Positions 17,760-28,439 are shown, numbered from the stretch's first letter. The stretch: DNA of 64,000 nucleotides from Paenibacillus marchantiae (GCF_028771845.1 NZ_CP118270.1:5208001-5272000), one strand, 5' to 3'. The notes: generated from the letters alone by a model not told the origin. Numbers and translations: made by a program.

Positions 17760-18686
17760 TCAGGACATTCGGGGTGGGTAATGCATTTTGCCAGAGCGGC
17801 CTTCGGCAAACTGATTGCGTCGGAATTTGGCCGGGGAAACACCAAGCTCGCGGGTGAATATCCGGGTAAAATAATGCACGGATTGGAACCCGCACTGGAT
17901 GGCGATATCTTTAATTGGTGTCTGTTCATTTAACAACAGCCCAGCGGCTTGCCGCACGCGCCGTTCCTGAATGTAATGAACGAAGGACTGCCCCAGATTT
18001 TCCTGAAACAATCGGGTCAGGTGACGGGATGAAATGTGGAGGTGCCTTGACACCGTCATAAGCGTAAGCTCATTGATCAGATTATCATCAATGTACCGTT
18101 TGGCCTGTCGGAACAACGTATTTGGTTCCACGGGCTGCTCTCCCGTGTCAGCCGAGTCTGTTCGAGTCGGAACGTGCAAATCTGCTATCGATAACAACAG
18201 AGAAGCGGAAATTTGCTTTACAGCAAGAGGAAGGGTTGCCCCAGGCTGGTCGAAAGAAGTAATGAGCGCTTGCCATAAATGGCCAGTTGGCGTAAGGTCC
18301 GCTTGCTGGGCTACGCTTTGTCCAAGCTCGGCAAGGCGACGGAAGGATTCAGTATAATAAGCATCTGTGTGGGTCTCATCCAGTTCGAAAGCCACATAAG
18401 AAAGCGTCAATCCGGTCTGGCTGCGGATTTGATGCCATACGCCCGGAAGAGATAGAAATGCTGTTCCTTTATTTAAAGCATAATGCTGGTTTTGTTCTAT
18501 GTAGCTTCCTTCACCGTCTACCACATAACAAGCCTCAAAAAAGGAATGCCGGTGGAAGGCATTGTCGAAATGATCGGGCATGAATCCCCAATACAAAATG
18601 GACAATGAAAGCCCTGTTTGCTCCACTTTTGTAATATAACGATTGCATATTTGATTGGCCCGGCGGAAGCTGGCTTCGATGGTCAT
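17760..18686 (-). CDS. AraC-family regulator of the alpha-mannoside cassette
   Basis: A 308-residue protein with an N-terminal cupin sensing domain ('FHRHSFFEACYVVDGEGSYI', 'LPGVWHQIRS') and two C-terminal helix-turn-helix motifs ('LMTVSRHLHISSRHLTRLF', 'IKDIAIQCGFQSVHYFTRIF'). The start follows GGGAGAGG. It precedes the isomerase, kinase and GH38 genes on the same strand by 95 bases and probably controls them. Confidence 0.82.
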   Translation of the reverse strand: MTIEASFRRANQICNRYITKVEQTGLSLSILYWGFMPDHFDNAFHRHSFFEACYVVDGEGSYIEQNQHYALNKGTAFLSLPGVWHQIRSQTGLTLSYVAFELDETHTDAYYTESFRRLAELGQSVAQQADLTPTGHLWQALITSFDQPGATLPLAVKQISASLLLSIADLHVPTRTDSADTGEQPVEPNTLFRQAKRYIDDNLINELTLMTVSRHLHISSRHLTRLFQENLGQSFVHYIQERRVRQAAGLLLNEQTPIKDIAIQCGFQSVHYFTRIFTRELGVSPAKFRRNQFAEGRSGKMHYPPRMS

Positions 18687-18728
18687 GGCGTTCCTCTCCC
18701 TTCAAGCTCTCATTATACGTTTGCATGG

Positions 18729-18758
18729 CAAAAAGGCAAACCGGAAGTCGGTCTGCCT
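18729..18758 (-). terminator. Terminator of the GH101 operon
   Basis: Ten-base arms (18734-18743 and 18749-18758, one mismatch) around a 5-base loop, followed by TTTTTG on the minus strand, 27 bases past the GH101 stop. Confidence 0.7.
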
Positions 18759-18784
18759 CTTTGAATATTTTTCAACTAGGTAAA

Positions 18785-21700
18785 TCAGATGATGCTCTTT
18801 TCACAATACGTTAATAATCTGCTAAATAAAACTGCTGCCTCAGCCCGGGTCAGATTACGTTTCGGATTAAGCTTGTGATCTGGTGTTCCTTGAATGAGTT
18901 CAAGCTCAATGCAAATCGCTAATGCTTCCCTGGACCAGATTCCAGCCTTATCCGCATCTTTGTATTTAGACAGTACCATTTGCGTTGTATCGGAGACTTC
19001 TGGCAACCTCCCTTTCATCTCAAGGGTTCTTACTATTATAACGGCCATCTCTTCACGGTTTAAGGGTTTCATAGGTTCAAATAAATTACCCGCATACCCC
19101 TTAAACAAACCTGCATCCGCCACAGCACGAACATCATCCTTATACCACTTATCTTCGGTTACATCTTTAAATGATGATGACCCTTCAGCCTTAAGACCAA
19201 ATGCTCGGGTTAACATCGCTGCAATTTCAGAACGGTTTATCGTCAGATCTGGAGCAAATTTCTGATCATTCATGCCCTTGATAATCCCTTTGCTCACAAG
19301 AGCTTCAATTTCCTTGCTTGCCCAGTGTCCAACCGTATCGAGAAATGCTTTGGGTTTGGTGTTACCCGTATCCGGCTTAGCTCCAGTTTGGTTATCCTGA
19401 TCAGACCCATTATTTGTTCCTGTACCAGGATTAGGCTTGGTATCGGGTTTCGTACCAGTGCTTGGATTTGATCCGGTGTCTGGGTTTGATCCTGTTCCTG
19501 GATTTGTACCCGGATTGCTGTTGTCTTTCGCCTTTACTTTGACAGTCGCAATCGCTTTAATGTCCGTCCCATTGACCGCGCCTTTCACCTGAAAAGTACC
19601 TGCCTGTGCATAAAGGGAAGGATCAATCGCTTCCCATACAACGGTAGCATTCTCAGTCGTATCATTACTCAATGTCACAGTCACTTGCGAAGGCAATATC
19701 GGTGTAGAACCAGCTTCCGTTTCAACCTGTACATTCTCAATAGATACGATATTAACTTCCGATTCTGATTTAATGTAGAAATCATCCAGAATGAAGGCGT
19801 AATCAGAAGTAGGGCCTCCAGCGCCTTTGGATACCATTTTGAAAATAACTTGGTAATCGTTTTGAGCACCTGTTGTGAATTTTTTCTGGAAGCGAATATA
19901 ACCCCCATCTTCACCCGCTTTATTACCCGGATTAGGTAGCGTGCTCAGTGTTTCCTTCAGCACAATTTCACCAGTGGAGCGTGATTGTACAGAAACCTCA
20001 TAACCAGCATACTTTTCTAAGGTGTAAATAAAGCCTAAGTCATATTCTGTGTTTGGTTCCATTTTCACGCTGGATTCATTCGTTTTTATTAATTTACCAA
20101 CATCGGTTTCATTAACTTTCAACGAATTCTCACCATCCAGAACCCAGGTCATTACAGGACCAACCTTGTTCTCAGATGCGGATACAACGGGATTGTTATC
20201 CTGTTTATTACTTTGATCGGTTGCAATATGAATTTGCCTATCCCCACCACCGTACTCAAAAGGACCCCAGCCTTCGTACACATTTTCAAAATCCTCATAT
20301 ACAACATAGCTCTTATTCGTAGGGTCTTTCTCTACAGTTGTATGTTTCCAAATTCGCACATCATCAAATTGAACAGTACCCGCTCCCGGATCAGCTACAA
20401 GCTTAACTGTCGCGGAATTAATGCCTGCTGGAACCTTGAATTCAACATTCATTCTTTGCCATTTGGTGTCCACGTACTTGAAGGATGATTTATGGATGCC
20501 ATCCTGACCTGTCACATGATTGGAATAGGTTTGACCATTAATCGTGACCTGAAGCGAGGATTCCCTCCCCTTTTCAGTCTGTGTCCACACTCCGACGGTG
20601 TAATCCTGACCAGGCTGCAATCCGGTAATCTCCTGTGAGATTACACCTGAATTACTACCGACCTCTGCGTATCTGTTCCAATTCGATTTGTTCATTTCTT
20701 TAGTGATATCGTATTCTGTATCCCCTTGAACAGTCTTGATTGTAATGTTTGCTGGATCATCGACTGTCCATGAACCTGGAACATTGAACTTCTCTGAATT
20801 GAAGGCAAAATCCTTGATCAAACTGCCTTCTCCCCAATTCCCTGCATTAGGCACCAAAGTCAGGGCATCAGCAGTTGCTGGATACAATACATAAGGCGTA
20901 TTTTTCTTTGCCTTCGTAATCGTAAGAGATTCATTCCGAGCGACCAGCGTATCCACCAGAACTTTACCTTGTTGGGTCAATTCGTACATATTAAACTGTT
21001 TCACATCTTTAAATTCATCCGTCAACTGCCAAGTGGTAGAGTTACCTGTTGTGTTCCAATGGTACAGCTTCGCACCATCGTTAACACCCAAGATTTGATT
21101 AGCTTTGATATCCCAAACCCATGGAATTAACGAGTTAGCCTCACCTGTATGGCGCACTGATTCATCGGTAGTCGTTCCGGTATCTTTCCAAGAAGAGATC
21201 AGCTTGCCATTCTTGGTAAGCTCAATCATACCAGTGGATTTATTTCTCTTAGAGACGACATTATTATCAAAAGTTACTTGGTCCTCTTCATATTTCAGTA
21301 CACCGAAATGCTGTATATACTTCGTCGGCAATACTTCATTGAAGAATACTGTTACACCCTGCTGTACGTCTGGCTTAGAATCGCCCCAAGTGGTCACACC
21401 AGGGATTTTTTGTCCTTTAAATAAAGCATTCCCTACAAAAATATCGAGATTGTTCTTCACCATTCTAGAAAGGATACTCTTGTTCCCTTTATTGGGATAT
21501 CCTAAATCCGGACCCCAGTGAACGAAATCCACACCTGGTTCAATCGGACCTGAGAATTCTGTTCCTACTTTGACTCCAAGACCATTGGCATATTGCAACA
21601 ATTTATAGGCATTGTAGTCATTGCCGGTATACACGTCTACATAATAGAAATCTAACGCAGGATCATTAGGGTCGTTGGCGTCCTTCGTGAGATTATATAG

Positions 21701-24700
21701 ATTGGTTAACCGTGATTTCAGTTCACCACTCAGGACATCCTTCGTTTGATCTACATAATAAGCCGTATCGATCCAATCCCAACCTTTGGAGAGCTTATCT
21801 GTCTTCGGTCCATTAGCTGTAGCCCCAGTTAAATTGGAGTAATCCAGTTCGTTGGCATCGAGATGATATTCGGTTGCATTCAAATGTACGCCGACGTGAA
21901 GGTTGTACTTATCCCCCTCATCGATCAAATAATTGAAATCATCCAATCCACCTTGTCGTACACCAATATTAGAGTAGGAAGGAATATCATCATCATGCCC
22001 TTCCGCCTGATACCCCTTATGCAGAATCATCTGTCCAAAACCGTCTGTAAAATTGTACAGAACTTTCCCCGTATCCAAACTGTTCAAGAACGGATCATTG
22101 GCTTGACTCGCAAAGTTGAAAGCAATGTACATCATATTGTTCTTCATATCCTGTGCGCCAAATGGCTCATTGTAAATTTCCGTTCGGTAAGCAACAGCCG
22201 CATCTTGCCAATCTGTCTTTTCGTCGTTATTGCGTTCCCCAGTGACGACCACTTCATACCATGGCAACTCTTCAGTCTCACTACTTTGAAGATGTCGATA
22301 CGTCCAACTGCCTGGCTTCACCGTTATTTTATTGACAAGCGGTTTTTTCTCTGTGGTGATTATCAATTTATTGCCACCACTCATGACGTTGTCCTCTGCC
22401 GATGTTGCCAAGCCATCTCCACTCACCATAACCATCGTTACACCGGTCGTACCGCTTTGCTTCATAAGAGACATATCGTCAACCAGTTCCTCTGAGACTC
22501 CGTGCCACTCCCCGTTTGACTTACTCCATGCATACGATGCATCTTTCATTGAACTATTCACATGGATCAGAGCGTTGTTCATTTGAATCGAACGCACTAA
22601 GAAATCCGGGCCGTCGGAAATTTTATCAATTTCAAATCGCACTACATTGTTCGCCTTTGCCTCGAGATGTCCATCAATCACAACGCCGATCTCATCAAAC
22701 GTCATCGTGTACTGATATGTGCTAGCACTGTCTTTCTTCGATACTGTACGCGGTACATAATCCTTATTATTAATCTTCACGCTATTCGTTTGCTCCACGT
22801 CGGCCTGTAGCGTGTGATGATTCACTTGATACTCTACAATGCCTGGAAAATCTTTATATACAGTAACGGTCATACCATCATTCTCAATCGTATCTGTCTC
22901 TTGCGCCAGTTTCAGCTTAGGTAGCGACTCAAGTTCGACCATTTTGAGGTTTCTCACCGTCATTTGTTTGGTTCCATACCATGAACGAAGACCAAACCAA
23001 CCCGGCACAACAGCCATCGATTCTTCAGATATCGAACCCATATCTGTTGCTACGCCATCAGGACCCGTAATGTTGAGACTAACCGTTGTTCCCACCAAAC
23101 GAAGCTCAATATGATAATTTGTATTGGCCTTTATCTGATACGTATTGGGAAAGGCTATCTCATTCCCGTTACTTGTTGTGACCTTCCACTTCCCATTAAT
23201 ATCATGAACGACACCTACATATTTGTCAGCTGCCGAACCTCTCACGATAAAACCATAACGGCCACCATCTGCTCCAGCGGAAACATTGGTGTTAAATTCA
23301 AAAATGATTGCCTGATCAGCGAATTTAGGGCTATCCTTATCCACGGCTAATGAAACCCCTGGCATGTTCAATCGGATTTGGCTGTCTCCATTGGCGAGAA
23401 CCTCTGGTTTACTGTTATCAAGAGGACCCCAGTTCTGCGCATTATAATCTGGTGCATACACCCGAACCTCTTCTGCAGTGATCGCGTCTATCTTGGCTTG
23501 AATCGCATGGGTCACAGAATTGTAGATGCCAAATGAACCTGGTGTATATCCAGTTACATTCACACTGCCAGCCCTAATTCCATTCACGTAAAGGCCTAGC
23601 TCGTTCTCGATCATTTCTACACGTAGCGTGTAATCTTTGCCAGAAGCAAGTGCAGTAGTAGCACCAATCGCAAAGGCATCATTACTGCCTTCCAGCTTGT
23701 ATTTCCAATTCCCCGGACTTTCTTCGTAAATCACGATATTTCCAAGTGTAATCCCAGTAGCTCCATCCGACTGCATTTTCACTTGATATATGCCGTTGGC
23801 TACTGGTGTTACATCCTTATTGATAGCAGCCGTTCCAGCATCCAACATCCCTTGCAAATATCCACTAGAAACTTGCGGCGTATCCTTGAAGCCTTCCCAA
23901 TTTACGATTGAATCACCTTCATAGTACTCTTCATATCTCAGCTTGCCAACATGGGATGAAGACGTATTCATATCAAGGAATTCTTCAGTAAAAACAACAT
24001 TATCAATATAAATGTAATTCTGCGCAACTACCCCAAAAGACCCTTCCCCGAGTTGCTGCCCTGTCGGTAAGTTTGCTTGCAATGTAGCGCCATTAATACT
24101 TAAGATCACAGAATGATCAGAGTATTGAAGTCCAACTTTGTTCCAGGTATTAGGTAAAGGATTGAATTCCATCGCATCAGAAATGACAAAGTCAGTGCTG
24201 GTCCCATCCTTATTCAACAATACCCATTTCGTGCCTTCATATTTCACAATAGCACCATCGCCTATAACAAATCCGATATCCGATGTTGCTGGCTTCACAT
24301 TCAACATATATGTGGCGCTTTGCAAGGACGGTGCATCCAAGTTCATTACATTGTCTTTGATATTGGATAGTCTCAATACCCGATTACTGCCTTCTGTAAT
24401 AATAGTAGAATCAGCACCAGTCCAAGTACCTTTAATTCCATCCTCAAAATCATTACTGTATTGTGCAATTTGTTTGGGTTCAATGATCTCATTCGTATAT
24501 TGTACATTGTCGATTTGTAGCTCTACAGTGCTTCTAATGCGAAGTCCGAAACGCCCAGCTGCTTCAGAATACTGTTCAAACGTAATGTCGCCAATCCGCT
24601 TTTTATTCAAAAAAACCGTTATTTTCTTACCATTAAAATTAAACATGAGATTGTTCCAACGCCCTTGAATCGGATAAGGAATCTCTTGCTTATCTCCCCA

Positions 24701-26032
24701 GCCCGTATTGGACTCCGGTATCCAACTGCTCGGATCAACCCCGAGTTCATTGAAAATACTTGCTGAATCATTCATTCTGAAACCAAAAGCAAATCCTTGT
24801 CCGCTAACCAATTTGTCCGGATTTACCAGTTTGAAATCTAATGAAAGAGTTCCTTGTTGAATTCGTGGCGAATCCAGATCCACACCTCGTTCGCTAGATC
24901 CTTTTTTAAGGGAGAGAACTTTATTGCCCGTAATATCCGTCACGACCGTTGCTTTCAGCCCCGACCAATGGGGTGTATAATTGGGGTCTTCATAATCTTG
25001 AACATAATTAACAATGTTTGAAGGCTTCTCCCTCGTGCCCACACCTTCAATTCTCACACTCTTGATGGCAATCTCTCCTGTAGCATAGCGCTTATACAGC
25101 CCGACTTGACCTAATCCAGACAACGAACTCAATAAATCAGTATTCTTATTGTAATAAGTCACGTCGTCTACAATGATCAGAAGCTTCATACCATTAAAGC
25201 CGATCTGAATGTGATAATCTGTGTCCATTTTTAGTTCTGGTCCGTCAAATGTTTCCCACTTACTTGTACCATCCGGACTCTGAATAACCCAGGTTGTGCC
25301 GGCATCATAACGAATAGCTATGCCTTGGTTACTATCATTAGATCCTAGAACAAATCCAATATTGCTTTGATTTGTGCTGGTATACCGCATCGTTGTATCT
25401 ATGACTCCGCCGGAGAGCCAAGGAGCCTTATCCCATGTTGCTATAGCTCCACTGCCACCCAGATTGTTAATCGTTACTGTCAATCCATTGTTTACTGAAG
25501 TATTTCCATTTCCTTTGACGAAAGTCATGGCTTCCGGTTCCATAGACTGATAGTTATTCATATAAGAAACAACCTCTTGATTACTTGGAACATTATTTTT
25601 TAATTCTGCCAAGAATGTATCTATATCTACATTTCCTGTTGTTTCCTTACTCTTTTCAAACACCGTGATTGCAACTTCAGCTTTAATACTCGTTCCCTCT
25701 ACAGATCCCTTTACGGTAAATGTCCCTACCTGCGCATAGTCAGAAGATTCAATTGGATCCCAGCTCACCATGACTTCTGCGGTAGTGCTGTCACTGTATA
25801 CTGCCTGTATTACCGATGGAATTGATGGCTGCTCATCAACGTATGTTTCAACCTTAATCGGGGGGATGCTCTCGATCGTTTTTTCCTGTGGCTCAATTGG
25901 CAATTCACCAAATTCTCCTGAAATAGCATAAGCAGTATTGCTAGGGAGTACCATCAACTGACTTGAAGCAACCAATAAAACCATCATCCAAATCCATAAT
26001 TTGAATATCATTTTATTATTTTTTTTCCGCAT
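18785..26032 (-). CDS. Giant S-layer-anchored endo-alpha-N-acetylgalactosaminidase, GH101
   Basis: A 2415-residue exported protein. Order: signal peptide (1-36); Big_4-type Ig domain (about 45-125); five concanavalin-like beta-sandwich modules (about 155-1030), each ending in a 'GxFGLxxxxxxxxIDNVxxTxE'-like strand; GH101 sandwich and barrel (about 1030-1710); carbohydrate-binding jelly-rolls (about 1730-2090); second Big_4 domain; Pro/Thr/Gly/Asn linker (about 2170-2220); three SLH domains to the end ('VGHWASKEIEALVSKGIIKG', 'FKDVTEDKWYKDDVRAVADA', 'REALAICIELELIQG'). Candidate catalytic residues are D1466 in 'FYYVDVYTG' and E1492 in 'VGTEFSGP'. GH101 enzymes release intact Gal-beta-1,3-GalNAc from Ser/Thr of mucin-type glycoproteins. 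The start at 26032 follows AGGAGG and fits the signal peptide. Residue positions outside the named ones are estimates. Confidence 0.85.
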   Translation of the reverse strand: MRKKNNKMIFKLWIWMMVLLVASSQLMVLPSNTAYAISGEFGELPIEPQEKTIESIPPIKVETYVDEQPSIPSVIQAVYSDSTTAEVMVSWDPIESSDYAQVGTFTVKGSVEGTSIKAEVAITVFEKSKETTGNVDIDTFLAELKNNVPSNQEVVSYMNNYQSMEPEAMTFVKGNGNTSVNNGLTVTINNLGGSGAIATWDKAPWLSGGVIDTTMRYTSTNQSNIGFVLGSNDSNQGIAIRYDAGTTWVIQSPDGTSKWETFDGPELKMDTDYHIQIGFNGMKLLIIVDDVTYYNKNTDLLSSLSGLGQVGLYKRYATGEIAIKSVRIEGVGTREKPSNIVNYVQDYEDPNYTPHWSGLKATVVTDITGNKVLSLKKGSSERGVDLDSPRIQQGTLSLDFKLVNPDKLVSGQGFAFGFRMNDSASIFNELGVDPSSWIPESNTGWGDKQEIPYPIQGRWNNLMFNFNGKKITVFLNKKRIGDITFEQYSEAAGRFGLRIRSTVELQIDNVQYTNEIIEPKQIAQYSNDFEDGIKGTWTGADSTIITEGSNRVLRLSNIKDNVMNLDAPSLQSATYMLNVKPATSDIGFVIGDGAIVKYEGTKWVLLNKDGTSTDFVISDAMEFNPLPNTWNKVGLQYSDHSVILSINGATLQANLPTGQQLGEGSFGVVAQNYIYIDNVVFTEEFLDMNTSSSHVGKLRYEEYYEGDSIVNWEGFKDTPQVSSGYLQGMLDAGTAAINKDVTPVANGIYQVKMQSDGATGITLGNIVIYEESPGNWKYKLEGSNDAFAIGATTALASGKDYTLRVEMIENELGLYVNGIRAGSVNVTGYTPGSFGIYNSVTHAIQAKIDAITAEEVRVYAPDYNAQNWGPLDNSKPEVLANGDSQIRLNMPGVSLAVDKDSPKFADQAIIFEFNTNVSAGADGGRYGFIVRGSAADKYVGVVHDINGKWKVTTSNGNEIAFPNTYQIKANTNYHIELRLVGTTVSLNITGPDGVATDMGSISEESMAVVPGWFGLRSWYGTKQMTVRNLKMVELESLPKLKLAQETDTIENDGMTVTVYKDFPGIVEYQVNHHTLQADVEQTNSVKINNKDYVPRTVSKKDSASTYQYTMTFDEIGVVIDGHLEAKANNVVRFEIDKISDGPDFLVRSIQMNNALIHVNSSMKDASYAWSKSNGEWHGVSEELVDDMSLMKQSGTTGVTMVMVSGDGLATSAEDNVMSGGNKLIITTEKKPLVNKITVKPGSWTYRHLQSSETEELPWYEVVVTGERNNDEKTDWQDAAVAYRTEIYNEPFGAQDMKNNMMYIAFNFASQANDPFLNSLDTGKVLYNFTDGFGQMILHKGYQAEGHDDDIPSYSNIGVRQGGLDDFNYLIDEGDKYNLHVGVHLNATEYHLDANELDYSNLTGATANGPKTDKLSKGWDWIDTAYYVDQTKDVLSGELKSRLTNLYNLTKDANDPNDPALDFYYVDVYTGNDYNAYKLLQYANGLGVKVGTEFSGPIEPGVDFVHWGPDLGYPNKGNKSILSRMVKNNLDIFVGNALFKGQKIPGVTTWGDSKPDVQQGVTVFFNEVLPTKYIQHFGVLKYEEDQVTFDNNVVSKRNKSTGMIELTKNGKLISSWKDTGTTTDESVRHTGEANSLIPWVWDIKANQILGVNDGAKLYHWNTTGNSTTWQLTDEFKDVKQFNMYELTQQGKVLVDTLVARNESLTITKAKKNTPYVLYPATADALTLVPNAGNWGEGSLIKDFAFNSEKFNVPGSWTVDDPANITIKTVQGDTEYDITKEMNKSNWNRYAEVGSNSGVISQEITGLQPGQDYTVGVWTQTEKGRESSLQVTINGQTYSNHVTGQDGIHKSSFKYVDTKWQRMNVEFKVPAGINSATVKLVADPGAGTVQFDDVRIWKHTTVEKDPTNKSYVVYEDFENVYEGWGPFEYGGGDRQIHIATDQSNKQDNNPVVSASENKVGPVMTWVLDGENSLKVNETDVGKLIKTNESSVKMEPNTEYDLGFIYTLEKYAGYEVSVQSRSTGEIVLKETLSTLPNPGNKAGEDGGYIRFQKKFTTGAQNDYQVIFKMVSKGAGGPTSDYAFILDDFYIKSESEVNIVSIENVQVETEAGSTPILPSQVTVTLSNDTTENATVVWEAIDPSLYAQAGTFQVKGAVNGTDIKAIATVKVKAKDNSNPGTNPGTGSNPDTGSNPSTGTKPDTKPNPGTGTNNGSDQDNQTGAKPDTGNTKPKAFLDTVGHWASKEIEALVSKGIIKGMNDQKFAPDLTINRSEIAAMLTRAFGLKAEGSSSFKDVTEDKWYKDDVRAVADAGLFKGYAGNLFEPMKPLNREEMAVIIVRTLEMKGRLPEVSDTTQMVLSKYKDADKAGIWSREALAICIELELIQGTPDHKLNPKRNLTRAEAAVLFSRLLTYCEKSII

Positions 26033-26067
26033 CAAATCATTCCTCCTACAATAGAATGCTGGATTTT

Positions 26068-28242
26068 TTATATTTCGTACCACTTGATCTCATTTGCATC
26101 CAGCTTCAGTGAGAAGCTGGAGCCATCACCGCGGTAAACGACTGTTTCCTGTGGCTCATACGTATTATTCACGACGCAGAATTTGTCCTTTTCCACATAA
26201 GCATGAACCTCAACATTATAGTTCTCACTGAACCAGCTGTTCAGCTCCTGATCGCTGTGGGCGCTCCAGAGGATCGCACGGTACAGCAAGCGGCTATTCT
26301 CGAAGCAATATGGTAAACCGCTTATATATACGCTTCGCCCGTCGCCGAATTCGTTCACCGCAAGTTGAACTTCCTTGTCCGTTTGACGGAGAATCGTAGT
26401 ATCTTCAAGGGCAAAAATATTTTTTTTGCCTTCTCCAAAGTTGATTTCCTTGCTTCCATCCGGATTGATTTTACAATCTGCCGTAATGAAATGTTCATGC
26501 TCATCCCAGTTATATTTATCATAACCCAGCGTAAAGCCACGTTCTTCCTCTACACCGAGGATGTTGGCCAGTTGGAAAAAGCGCCCATTCGCCTGATGCG
26601 CTGTGGGTTCGCCAACACCGATAAATCCACCGCCTTCATAAACAAACCTTTTTACGGCGGTAACAATATCCGTATCCAGCCACCATTCTCCACCCGTATA
26701 GGCCGTATCTGCATCTCCGACGTTTAATATGACGTCAATATCATCTAAAACGGAAGGATTTTCTTTGATATCGTCGAAGCTGATGAAGCTCACTTCGAAA
26801 GGTGCACCAGAGAGAGCTTCAATAATACCGGCATAACTGTAATTTTGCTTGTAATAAAGTGCATGATGGACCATATGGTTCCCCCAGGCCCGCATTTTGC
26901 CCCAACAGTTGAGCACGGCTACTGACTTGACGCAATACGGCGAGGTTCCCTGTACATTGTCATAGAGCGTACGGAACTCATCCGTAACGCTTTCTACATA
27001 ATCAATAAACTCGGGAAAATCAAGGGCTAGCTTAAGATATCCGCCGTAGCCGATCCGATCGATCGGTTTGCGGAGAATCGCACGTCGCGCGGTGACCCAA
27101 TTTACTTTGGCTTCCTTTACGGGGTCCCCGCCTGTATGAAAGGTATCCGGGAAAAAGTAAGGTAAGAAACGGCCTTCCGTATATTGCACGCCCGGGATAT
27201 CGCTGATCAGCCTTAGTGTTGAACCGTTTCCTACACTGCCAACTACGGCATCCAGACCGATTGATGCAAATTCCTCCATGAAAGGCTCTGTGCCGATCCA
27301 ATGATCACCCAGGAACATCATGGCCTCCTTACCACATTCGTGGGTAATATCGACCATTTCTTTGGCAAGGCTCGCCACTTCCCGACGCTGGAATGCTTGA
27401 AAATCACGGAACTCTTTCGTAGGTATTCGATAGGTGTTATTGTAGTATCCTTGGTCGATAATAAATTCAGGTCTGAACCTGTACCCGATCTCTTCCTCAA
27501 ACTGTTCGAGGATATAAGGGCTAACTGAGGCTGAATAGCCGTACCAGTCCACATATTTTTCACGAGCGAGCTCATCAAAAACCAAGGTGAATTGGTGGAA
27601 GAAGGTTGTATAGCGAATCACATTGACATAAGGATGATCTTCGATAAACTTGCGAATTCGCTCCATCGTATACTTACGAGTCTTCGGTTGACGAACATCA
27701 AAGGTAATTTGATGCTCGACATCTTTCCATTCATTGGTGACCGCATTGTACATATGAACCGGATCCCACATAATATAAGCCAAAAAACTAACGGTATAGT
27801 CATGGAACGGCTGGGTTGTGATGGTGACATCGCCGATTTTGTCGTCATAGCTCCATTGTTCGGTCGGAACGACCTCTCCGGTTGTACGATCGATGACTTC
27901 CCACCAGCGCTGAATATCGTCGCGACAATTCACTTTGAGCATGTCGGGATAAATCCCCTTCATAAGGGAAATGGAAATGCTTTGGCCTTCAGCCGTATGA
28001 ATGGGAGTCATCAAATACATTTGTTGAATCTCTTCAGGGTTGGCATTAGCCCATACGTTATCCTTACGGGTTGTATAATAAGTGGAATAGACCTTGGCAT
28101 CGATATCCCGCAGTTCGGCGGGAAAGTCAGTTCCATCACAATCACGTACAGCGTCGGCTCCCCAGCGTTTCATGATCTCCAGGGTTTGCGGAATAACGTC
28201 TAAATCAGTAGGGATCGTTACACGTCCTCTTTTTGTACTCAT
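26068..28242 (-). CDS. GH112 phosphorylase, 1,3-beta-galactosyl-N-acetylhexosamine phosphorylase type
   Basis: A 724-residue cytosolic enzyme. The opening 'GRVTIPTDLDVIPQTLEIMK' and 'WGADAVRDCDGTDFP' is diagnostic of GH112. The general acid is D313 in 'MFLGDHWIGTEP', the same number as the acid reported for the bifidobacterial enzyme. GH112 members phosphorolyse galacto-N-biose, lacto-N-biose or galactosyl-rhamnose to galactose-1-phosphate plus the second sugar; the adjoining GH101 gene points to galacto-N-biose. No galT, galK or GalNAc-kinase gene is in the window, so the products must join pathways elsewhere. Length is typical (about 720-750). Confidence 0.92.
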   Translation of the reverse strand: MSTKRGRVTIPTDLDVIPQTLEIMKRWGADAVRDCDGTDFPAELRDIDAKVYSTYYTTRKDNVWANANPEEIQQMYLMTPIHTAEGQSISISLMKGIYPDMLKVNCRDDIQRWWEVIDRTTGEVVPTEQWSYDDKIGDVTITTQPFHDYTVSFLAYIMWDPVHMYNAVTNEWKDVEHQITFDVRQPKTRKYTMERIRKFIEDHPYVNVIRYTTFFHQFTLVFDELAREKYVDWYGYSASVSPYILEQFEEEIGYRFRPEFIIDQGYYNNTYRIPTKEFRDFQAFQRREVASLAKEMVDITHECGKEAMMFLGDHWIGTEPFMEEFASIGLDAVVGSVGNGSTLRLISDIPGVQYTEGRFLPYFFPDTFHTGGDPVKEAKVNWVTARRAILRKPIDRIGYGGYLKLALDFPEFIDYVESVTDEFRTLYDNVQGTSPYCVKSVAVLNCWGKMRAWGNHMVHHALYYKQNYSYAGIIEALSGAPFEVSFISFDDIKENPSVLDDIDVILNVGDADTAYTGGEWWLDTDIVTAVKRFVYEGGGFIGVGEPTAHQANGRFFQLANILGVEEERGFTLGYDKYNWDEHEHFITADCKINPDGSKEINFGEGKKNIFALEDTTILRQTDKEVQLAVNEFGDGRSVYISGLPYCFENSRLLYRAILWSAHSDQELNSWFSENYNVEVHAYVEKDKFCVVNNTYEPQETVVYRGDGSSFSLKLDANEIKWYEI

Positions 28243-28256
28243 GGTTGAAAACTCCT

Positions 28257-28439
28257 CTATTTATATTTTCGGTTATATAGCCATAGCAGACCGATCAGCA
28301 TAGCGAGCCCAAGCAACATGAGACCTAGTCCGGGAGCTCCAATGTTCTTTTGGCCGACAATGACCAATCCGATACCGACGATAAAAACAATCAGCATCAA
28401 CAAATTACGCAAATAATTCTTTGTAGAGTCTTCCATCAT
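28257..28439 (-). CDS. Small two-helix membrane protein, DUF6903-like
   Basis: A 60-residue protein with two hydrophobic segments (about 10-28 and 34-53), a conserved-looking turn 'IVGQKNIGAPGLGLMLLG' and a basic tail 'LYNRKYK'. It lies seven bases after the permease stop and before the phosphorylase. Small proteins of this form (DUF6903, from memory) recur beside GH112 and sugar-transporter genes. It may be a transporter subunit or assembly factor; its function is unknown. Confidence 0.7.
   Translation of the reverse strand: MMEDSTKNYLRNLLMLIVFIVGIGLVIVGQKNIGAPGLGLMLLGLAMLIGLLWLYNRKYK

Noticed and set aside
21863..22495. A 210-codon plus-strand open frame inside the GH101 gene
   Set aside because: It is antisense to the catalytic region, with no ribosome site and no recognisable domain.
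27592..28203. A 203-codon plus-strand open frame inside the GH112 gene
   Set aside because: It is antisense to a gene with clear GH112 motifs and is not protein-like.
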